In this document: positions 61,501 through 64,000 of the stretch, piece by piece
Layout of the letters: each line of letters opens with the position of its first letter
How positions within the stretch are numbered: position 1 is the first letter of the stretch
DNA from: Holacanthus passer
Taxonomy: Eukaryota; Chordata; Actinopteri; Pomacanthidae
Reading direction: 5' to 3'
Assembly (NCBI GenBank): GCA_025331565.1
Contig: JAFREQ010000049.1
Location: 3,320,501-3,384,500, forward strand
DNA: 64,000 nt
Position numbers and translations under genes: made by a program
Notes under the pieces: generated by a model
Told to the model about the DNA's origin: nothing
Databases searched by the model: none
Seen by the model: only the letters and a program-made list of their open reading frames with translations

Positions 61501-64000
61501 AGGTGGCTGCCACCTCAACATGACAATTTCTTTTTCAGCAGACCACAACTCAGCTATTAAAATCCTTTGTTTTAAAATCTATGACAGTTTCTTAGGAGAT
61601 CAGACATCATCATTTAATGAGGAGCTGTTATACCATGTTTATCTTCATAATTGTGTGTGTTGAATACAGGTTTTGATTTTAGGTAAGTAAATGAAATAAA
61701 AATTGCCATTGAGGATTAGAATTAAGGCTCAAAATCAAAATATAGTTTTTAAATTTCACAAGTTTTTTTTATTATGAAAGATTTTAAAAGACTTTTAATG
61801 ACCTTCAGCGGTACAAGATTCTCAAAAAGTCACTGGGGATGAAAGAAAGAATGAGAGAGTAATGTTTTGTTTTCATATAATGTAACCATATACATCTTAG
61901 TGTACTCCACTTTAACAACTTTCATTCATTCTTGCCTCCATGTTTCCCTTTCTTCTTTCCTTATTACCTTCCCTCCTTCCTTCAGTATGACTACCCTGGC
62001 AATAGGAGGTCCTTAAGCCAAGGATTATACCACTACAACTACCCTGTATCCCCTTCCATCCACAATAAAATGGTATGTGTCGCTAACGTGCTGTAATACA
62101 TATCCACCTACTGGATAACACACACGGTCCCACACACATTCCTGTGGTGGTAGGCACAGTCTACAGTAATTATGGCACTTAATGCAGGTATGTGTAGCTT
62201 TGCTTTGCAACTGCAGCCAGCTGTGGGGTTCCTTCCACACATCTGTCCTCTGTCTGTCTGTCCTAACCCTGTACACATTACTCTCTGTCTGGACCTTTTC
62301 TTCCAAACTTTCTTTCCTCCGCTCCTCTCTGCTTTCTTGTCCCGAACATGCCACTGGAACCACTCTTGTGTGCATATGTGTATGAGTGTATGTGTGTAAG
62401 CTTGCACATGAGAATAACGTCACTCAATGACAGAGACCAAACCTCCATTGGCTCTACCAACTCACGGTCAATGGAATATAACGCAGTCCCATGAAGTTCA
62501 ATAATATAGGACACCGGAAGCCAATTGATGAAAGTGGCTTGCATGTTCAATTTTGCCAGTTAAAAAACAACAACAAAAACAAGGCCAGGCATTTTTCCCA
62601 GCAAAGTGAACATGTAGTCTAATGTCATTAAAGATACCCTGACCACAAACAGGGCTGTGGCACACTGTTTTATGGGCTGATCCCTGTTTTCTTTGCATCT
62701 CATGTTCCACCAGCATGAGGATGGTAATACACATGTTGCAATAGTGTGCAAGAAGGGTAGCAGGAACACAGGGAGTAGCACCCAAAAGGCAGACACCAAG
62801 GGCAGAGCTAGTGCAGTTAAATGATTTATCAACAAATTCAAAAGTAAAAATGCTTACTGACCTGACCATCAGGCAGACAAGTGTAACAACCAGGGATGGC
62901 AGTACACAAGGAGAACAAGAGGAATAAACACTAGGAAAGGTTGGAACACTTGACACAAGGTACAGGGGCAAATTAGCACAGAGTGGAAGCCAGAACACAC
63001 CTCATGACATACTGTTTCAAAATAAAACAGGAAATAACAAAACTTAAAACCAAAAACCATGACAACATAATACACTGATGGCTGGTGGCCAAGTTATGTG
63101 CAAAGAAACATTGTAATGCAGTAAAAAAAAGGCAGGGGAAAAGACAGCAGATAAGTAGAAAACATGGATGTAAACAATGCTGGTATCAAAAACTGAGCTG
63201 CAGGTCAGACAGGCACTCTGGGCCAGGAAGTACAAGTAGAAGATGATGAAACTTTGACTTAAGACCAGAACAGACACTGCTAAATCTGCTGGGGCCCATC
63301 TGGAGCATCGCAGTGGGCTTGATTCTCAGAACATTTAAGTCTTCGAATCACTAGGAGTCAGTACTTACACCTTAAGATCAGAACTCCATTGAGAGGAAGA
63401 CTGGAGTAATGTATGACATTATCATGTTATCACATGTGACAGCTTTGGGAAATTGTACATCAGTGAAAGAACAAGACCTGGACAAGAGACTACATTGTAT
63501 GTGGAAAAGTGGAAACAAGAAACATCACCAGTCTGTGAACAACAGACCAAAACCTCTGACAGTATCTTGGATGTAATGTAGTCAGTGGAAGGCCAGAGAA
63601 AGAATGAGTAGGGCATTCAAATCTGATATATCTGAGGCCATCTTTGAACAGAGACTTTTACAGAGCCATCTCCTTATATTTGACAGAATATGGAGGGAAA
63701 TAACAACTAAACCCCAGAAGCAACAGAGACTTGAGATGAAGTCTAAGATTTTTTTTGTCAGAAACACACAAGGACAATGAAATGAGCAGCTTTAGTCAGG
63801 AACTGCCCAGACATAAACATCTATTTAATTCTTTTTAACGTGTTTCAGTATGATTGGCAGATGTGTTGTGGTGACTTGCTTTGCTGCTGTCTTATCTGAA
63901 AGCCTTCTTTCTGTACATTATGTGTTTGTGTGATTTCCACGTCTGTCGCTGTTGCTTGGCTCAGGAGGACCTATTAGACCTTCAGCTCCAGCGCAACCTG
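29285..64000 (+). CDS. plekha6: plekha6, multi-exon PH-domain protein gene, 3' end outside window
   Basis: The coding span joins nine exons (listed separately), all with AG/GT borders and compatible phases. The predicted product has a short N-terminus (about residues 1-60), a PH domain (about 61-180 when the optional insert is counted) and a disordered region rich in Ser, Pro, Arg and Tyr. Family knowledge: PLEKHA5/6/7 proteins bind phosphoinositides and act at cell junctions and the cell periphery, partly through PDZD11, with a C-terminal coiled coil that is not in this window. The match to human PLEKHA6 as I recall it is closest in ASSGVKQWNKRWFVL, AEHAG-RTY-FS, QRKSSM-QLQQWVN-RRG, PPGVRP-SICS and RSPSARF, which favours PLEKHA6 over PLEKHA5 or PLEKHA7. 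Human PLEKHA6 is roughly 1,050 residues, so about half is present. No tandem WW domains, which long isoforms of this family carry, were recognised upstream. Confidence 0.9.
29391..29419. repeat. (CA)n microsatellite in intron 1
   Basis: A CA run immediately follows the exon 1 donor region. Confidence 0.9.
29427..29472 (+). repeat. retroelement 3' tail in intron 1, sense orientation
   Basis: ATTTCCCATTGAGTTACGAA then TAAAGGTTTATCTTATCTTA is the same tail as at 3061, here carrying AATAAA in the direction of plekha6 transcription. Confidence 0.6.
29968..30072 (+). CDS. plekha6: plekha6 coding exon 2: basic linker and start of PH domain
   Basis: The acceptor is CTGCAG (ends 29967) and the donor is GTAAAA (30073). 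The exon is 105 nt, phase 0 at both ends. It encodes a basic Ser/Arg segment containing FGKRSNSMRRNP, which is highly characteristic of PLEKHA5/6/7, then GWLYKQ, the first beta strand of the PH domain. The first codon is itself ATG (MSRTPRK), directly after the acceptor. A transcript whose 5' exons are non-coding could therefore start here. Human has a non-Met residue at the equivalent site, as I recall. Confidence 0.93.
30698..30745 (-). repeat. retroelement 3' tail in intron 2, antisense
   Basis: ATAAGATAAGATAATTCTTT followed by ATTGATCCCCCATAGGGGAA is another copy of the tail, read on the minus strand. Confidence 0.55.
30925..31026. repeat. long (GT)n microsatellite in intron 2
   Basis: About 100 bases of nearly pure GT with a GCGCGCGTGC interruption near the right end. 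Alternating purine-pyrimidine of this length can adopt Z-DNA. Confidence 0.97.
31472..31544 (+). CDS. plekha6: plekha6 coding exon 3: PH domain strands 2-3
   Basis: The exon lies between acceptor CCTACAG and donor GTTTGT (31545). It has 73 nt and ends one base into an Asp codon. It encodes ASSGVKQWNKRWFVL then TDRCLFYYK. The basic K-x-x-N-K-R-W-F pattern is the usual phosphoinositide-binding beta1-beta2 region of PH domains, and the segment is essentially identical to PLEKHA6. If the donor is skipped, the frame continues for about 30 codons into the intron before a stop at 31640. Confidence 0.95.
31911..32563. mobile_element. non-autonomous hAT-like element with TIRs
   Basis: The left end CGGTGTTGTTTTTG and the right end CAAAAACAACACTG are inverted copies with one mismatch. 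Flanking 8-mers ACTGGGAC (31903-31910) and GCTGTGAC (32564-32571) match at 6 of 8 positions, consistent with a decayed 8-bp hAT target duplication. The interior (ATGACGAAATTATTTCATTG, AAAAGACTAAAACTAA) is a sequence I recognise as high-copy in fish. No transposase remains in the 653 bp. Confidence 0.7.
33550..33890. repeat. dispersed repeat, copy with GGGACAGG start and CAGGGTTGTAG end
   Basis: It contains AGTTGGGACAGGAGCAACAA, AACAGGTGATAGTATCATGA, ACACATGATTGTATAAAGGA and the end TTTTTTGAATCAGGGTTGTA. The middle is shared with 49320-49480. It is a family common in fish; a Tc1/mariner or related cut-and-paste origin is possible but not shown. Confidence 0.6.
34310..34690. repeat. degenerate palindromic ATCTCATAATTATGAGAT-type repeat array
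   Basis: At least eight occurrences of TCTCATWATKA or its complement (TATGAGAT) appear on both strands, giving many overlapping imperfect hairpins in very AT-rich DNA. It resembles a low-complexity repeat seen in other fish. Confidence 0.6.
35884..36035. repeat. hairpin (inverted) repeat
   Basis: The left arm (35884-35934, with TACTCTGCCTCTGATTGGCT) and right arm (35984-36035, with AACCAATCAGAGGCAGAGTT) are inverted copies over about 45 bases with few mismatches. An inner inverted pair (ATTGGTAC and GTACCAA) surrounds a short loop. A MITE or foldback element is likely. Confidence 0.7.
37791..37842 (+). repeat. retroelement 3' tail ending in (TATC)n
   Basis: GAATTTCCCAGTTTGGGGAC, AAATAAAG, then five ATCT units. 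It has the same tail plan as at 3061 but a different terminal microsatellite. Confidence 0.6.
38491..38536. repeat. 23-bp tandem duplication
   Basis: Two adjacent 23-base units (ACAAATATATATTGA, then GG or TG, then TTTTAG) differ at one base. Confidence 0.9.
38880..41680 (-). pseudogene. decayed Ty3/gypsy LTR retrotransposon pol, minus strand
   Basis: Reading right to left, pieces of the pol polyprotein appear in the normal order. They are a protease-like region (about 41660-41430), reverse transcriptase (about 41300-40900, including FSKLDLGAGYCQLELH and TTFTTHLGLRHYKRL), its connection region and RNase H start (about 40820-40560, RFIQNFSISEPLHKLTR), integrase core (39710-39528, LVIVDDYTHYPVV and GIPRVVKSDNGPPF), and the integrase C-terminal part (39296-38886, KHNKLSTPF). 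The frame is broken by many stops and shifts. The catalytic YxDD/FxDD region of RT is missing or degraded. No LTR, gag or primer-binding site was recognised. A SINE interrupts it at 40402-40550. Confidence 0.9.
40402..40550 (-). mobile_element. tRNA-Glu-derived SINE nested in the gypsy element
   Basis: On the minus strand the head has the tRNA-Glu-like TGGTCCAGTGGTTTGGATTC and GGTGCTCTCACAG, and the tail has CCCCATTGTGGGACTAATAA followed by AGGAATT. It sits between the RT and RNase H parts of the decayed gypsy pol, so it inserted after the gypsy element. Confidence 0.75.
41672..41730 (-). mobile_element. fragment of a tRNA-derived SINE body
   Basis: AATTTGGGTTTCAGTATCTT then GCCCGAGGAC is the complement of the AAGATACTGAACCCCAAATT body of the SINE at 17733. 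The head and tail are absent. It borders the 5' end of the decayed gypsy element. Confidence 0.5.
42696..42742. repeat. AT-rich TTATT/TTTTA low-complexity tract
   Basis: Almost pure T with regularly spaced single A residues. Confidence 0.9.
43060..43215 (+). repeat. dispersed teleost repeat fragment
   Basis: The phrases TATCCAATAGTTGTTGAGGT, CAGGACCAAAGTGGACCAGG, ACAGACAGACATTTCCATCT and CTAGAGCCACCTTGCTAG are familiar from a widespread fish repeat. Degenerate relatives occur at 53460-53640 and 53950-54060. Confidence 0.5.
43438..43469. repeat. (GT)n microsatellite
   Basis: About 15 GT units. Confidence 0.95.
43620..43672. repeat. (CT)n microsatellite
   Basis: TCTCTCTC run with CCCTCTC interruptions at its left. 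Confidence 0.95.
44204..44304 (+). CDS. plekha6: plekha6 coding exon 4: PH domain middle strands
   Basis: The acceptor is CTCTTCACAG and the donor is GTCAGT (44305). The first two bases complete the Asp codon begun in exon 3, giving DEKEDTVLGSLPLLSFQIGG and then VEPLDNITRKFAFK. This matches the DEKEE-LGS-PLLSF and DNI-RK--FK signature of PLEKHA PH domains. It ends in phase 0. It lies 12.7 kb from exon 3 and 13.9 kb from exon 5. Confidence 0.95.
44835..45123 (+). mobile_element. 5' part of a hAT element with transposase N-terminus scrap
   Basis: It starts TAGTGCTGGGCGATTAATCA, a hAT-type end (CAGTGCTGGGCGAT) with one change. It continues into a short open frame, EREPLIDKKGKTNSAVR at about 45075-45125, that resembles the start of BED-zinc-finger hAT transposases (KKG-TS-VW). 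The frame stops at once and no transposase follows. Confidence 0.5.
45285..45923. mobile_element. second hAT-like fragment with CACTG end
   Basis: It contains TAATGCATTACTGATTCCAC and, at the right, AGTAACGCATTGTGTTACTT followed by GACTCATCCTAACACTG. The mirrored 'AACGCATTAC' style is typical of a fish hAT family. The left terminal repeat was not found. Confidence 0.4.
45743..45766. repeat. (CA)n microsatellite
   Basis: CA run inside the hAT-like fragment. Confidence 0.9.
46287..46312. repeat. (CA)n microsatellite
   Basis: CA run of about 12 units. Confidence 0.9.
46480..46645. repeat. dispersed repeat with interstitial CCCTAA motifs
   Basis: It begins CCACTGTCCCCGTGGGGACA and continues CATTCCCCGGTCCCTTACCC, with several CCCTAACC units. 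I recognise this as a common fish repeat. The telomere-like units belong to that repeat and are not a true telomeric array. Confidence 0.6.
49320..49480. repeat. partial second copy of the 33550 repeat
   Basis: It shares AACAGGTGATAGTRTCATGA, CAAGGATGGGG, GGTTCACCACTT and ACACATGATTGTATAAAGGA with TATT. Both outer ends are missing and a (GT)n tract follows. Confidence 0.6.
49515..49562. repeat. dispersed repeat end (TTTCCACTGC type)
   Basis: GAGTAAATGTACTTAGTTAT then TTTCCACTGC is the end of a fish repeat whose other half resembles 55890-56015. Confidence 0.4.
51640..51790 (-). repeat. dispersed repeat fragment
   Basis: GTGATTTATCGCAATTATTT followed by TTGGGGCAATATATCATCCA is a familiar high-copy fish sequence, possibly from a hAT family similar to 44835. 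Confidence 0.4.
53127..53330 (-). mobile_element. opposite-strand copy of the repeat at 23314, lacking the tRNA-type head
   Basis: On the plus strand it begins with CCATCCATCCATTTTCTATA and CCACTTATCC and ends AACATTCAAACTCCACACAG. That is the reverse complement of the 3' three quarters of the same fish repeat. It is truncated at its 5' end. Confidence 0.7.
53460..53645 (+). repeat. degenerate dispersed repeat
   Basis: GGTGGCACCATAAGAAAGGC, CAAATTTCAAATCAATTTGT, and GGAGAGATGAACAGACAGAC recall the family at 43060, but the match is weak. Confidence 0.35.
53950..54060 (-). repeat. degenerate dispersed repeat, opposite strand
   Basis: AAGATATCTCAACAACTGCT then GGACAATTTGGTATCAAGTA is the complement-style version of the 43060 family. 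Confidence 0.35.
55206..55265. repeat. (CA)n microsatellite
   Basis: About 30 CA units. It creates a His/Thr-repeat frame that is not a gene. Confidence 0.97.
55470..55505. repeat. (CA)n microsatellite
   Basis: About 17 CA units, 200 bases from the previous run. Confidence 0.97.
55890..56015. repeat. dispersed repeat fragment
   Basis: CACTTAAGTACCCAAGTACT, TTTTGAGATACTGGTATTTT and TCCTCCACTACATTTATCTG resemble a frequent fish repeat built of TTAAGTAC-type motifs. Confidence 0.45.
58197..58390 (+). CDS. plekha6: plekha6 coding exon 5: end of PH domain, with optional 26-residue acidic insert
   Basis: Two in-frame acceptors are visible. The upstream one, after a long pyrimidine tract ending CTCTGCAG, starts the exon at 58197 and adds 26 residues beginning VWLEEEEKEEESEDGE and ending CMQ. 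The downstream one (TTTTGCATGCAG) starts it at 58275, giving AEHAGTRTYYF directly after the exon 4 end FAFK, exactly as in human PLEKHA6. Both keep phase 0. The remaining part carries the C-terminal PH helix with its conserved Trp (EEQVEWIRAM). The donor is GTGCAC (58391), a weak site; the exon ends two bases into an Arg codon completed by exon 6. Confidence 0.88.
58391..59359 (+). other. plekha6: plekha6 intron 5
   Basis: Intron of about 970 bases with a weak GTGCAC donor and a good CACAG acceptor. A short alternating GT/CA and TA tract lies near 58841-58885. Nothing else is seen. Confidence 0.8.
59360..59914 (+). CDS. plekha6: plekha6 coding exon 6: long disordered region
   Basis: The exon is 555 nt, from acceptor ACTTCACAG to donor GTAGAG (59915). 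It enters with one base and leaves with two bases of a Ser codon. It encodes about 185 residues that are polar and low in complexity (His/Asn/Gly/Pro rich, for example HPHTQTHNENDSDLPPYTK). They end in a well-conserved block, RRGFVPRTAPERVAQRKSSM followed by AQLQQWVNQRRG. Human PLEKHA6 has a near-identical block (QRKSSM-QLQQWVN-RRG). The variable first part diverges strongly, as expected for a linker. Confidence 0.92.
59915..60951 (+). other. plekha6: plekha6 intron 6
   Basis: AT-rich intron of about 1 kb with GTAGAG donor and TCCTCCCAG acceptor. No gene or recognised repeat is seen. Confidence 0.85.
60952..61438 (+). CDS. plekha6: plekha6 coding exon 7: Tyr/Pro/Ser/Arg-rich region
   Basis: The exon is 487 nt, from acceptor CCTCCCAG to donor GTGAAA (61439), ending in phase 0 after Lys. 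It encodes SPSRYYPVSRGVP, then YPPGVRPDSICSVSAVGG, an acidic/basic EEKRHSLRDG segment, RRLSIQPRSRSVPRSPSSS, ARSPSARFDRFPGRMRDD, and RRSLSSPK. Each block has a direct counterpart in human PLEKHA6 in the same order. Many RxxS sites suggest phosphorylation and 14-3-3-type regulation (inference). Read-through of the donor would add only VKQ before a stop at 61448. Confidence 0.95.
61439..61985 (+). other. plekha6: plekha6 intron 7
   Basis: Intron of 547 bases. The first bases, if retained, encode VKQ and a stop. The acceptor is preceded by a long CT-rich tract (about 61925-61985). Nothing else is seen. Confidence 0.8.
61986..62072 (+). CDS. plekha6: plekha6 coding exon 8: short Tyr-rich exon
   Basis: The exon is 87 nt, phase 0 at both ends, between acceptor CCTTCAG and donor GTATGT (62073). 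It encodes YDYPGNRRSLSQGLYHYNYP and then VSPSIHNKM. A symmetric exon of this size could be skipped without changing frame. It does not correspond to the human segment I recall after SSPKV, so it may be an alternative or fish-specific exon. The strong splice sites and unbroken frame support it. Confidence 0.75.
62073..63964 (+). other. plekha6: plekha6 intron 8
   Basis: Intron of about 1.9 kb with donor GTATGT. It contains a copy of the dispersed repeat also found at 2150-2616 (here about 62750-63065). No coding sequence is recognised. Confidence 0.8.
62750..63065 (-). repeat. dispersed repeat, copy 3, within plekha6 intron 8
   Basis: It carries the same ordered blocks as the repeat at 2150-2616: CAGGCAGACAAG, ACACTAGGAAAGG, GGAACACTTGACAC, AAAATAAAACAGGAAA, AAAACCATGACA. 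Its internal sequence is shorter than copy 1. Confidence 0.55.
63965..64000 (+). CDS. plekha6: plekha6 coding exon 9 (partial), cut by window edge
   Basis: The exon follows the acceptor GGCTCAG (ends 63964) and runs to the last base of the window in phase 0, giving EDLLDLQLQRNL. The heptad-like Leu spacing suggests the beginning of the helical, coiled-coil-forming part of PLEKHA family proteins. No donor is visible because the window ends. Confidence 0.72.

Overview
This is vertebrate nuclear DNA, almost certainly from a teleost fish and probably a percomorph (inference). The signs are AT-rich intronic sequence, long CA/GT microsatellites, several dispersed repeats that I recognise as common in teleost genomes, GT-AG split exons, and no bacterial-style dense coding. 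Most open frames in the window are chance or lie in repeats.

The one gene I recognise is on the + strand: plekha6 (pleckstrin homology domain-containing family A member 6), a relative of PLEKHA5 and PLEKHA7. Nine coding exons join in phase. They are 29285-29383, 29968-30072, 31472-31544, 44204-44304, 58197-58390 (or 58275-58390), 59360-59914, 60952-61438, 61986-62072 and 63965-64000, and the gene runs off the right edge. They encode about 579 residues (553 without an optional 26-residue insert): a short N-terminal region, the whole PH domain, and a long low-complexity Ser/Pro/Tyr/Arg-rich region. The coiled-coil half and C-terminus lie outside. Two introns of about 12.7 and 13.9 kb cut the PH domain.

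Bases 1-29268 hold no recognised independent gene. Three splice-site-bounded segments (9013-9124, 16924-16974, 23630-23713) could be upstream or alternative first exons of plekha6, but none is proved. The rest is intergenic or 5' intronic DNA with microsatellites and transposon debris.

Mobile DNA is varied. It includes a decayed minus-strand Ty3/gypsy pol (about 38880-41680) with a tRNA-Glu-like SINE nested in it, a non-autonomous hAT-like element with terminal inverted repeats and an imperfect 8-bp target duplication (31911-32563), and an 83-bp piggyBac-like MITE flanked by TTAA (3218-3300). There are also pieces of other hAT elements, tRNA-derived SINEs, LINE-type 3' tails and a hairpin repeat. 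I found no new defence, CRISPR or biosynthetic system. The most useful leads are the tandem splice acceptors inside the PH domain, the phase-compatible alternative first exons, and the well-preserved small transposons.
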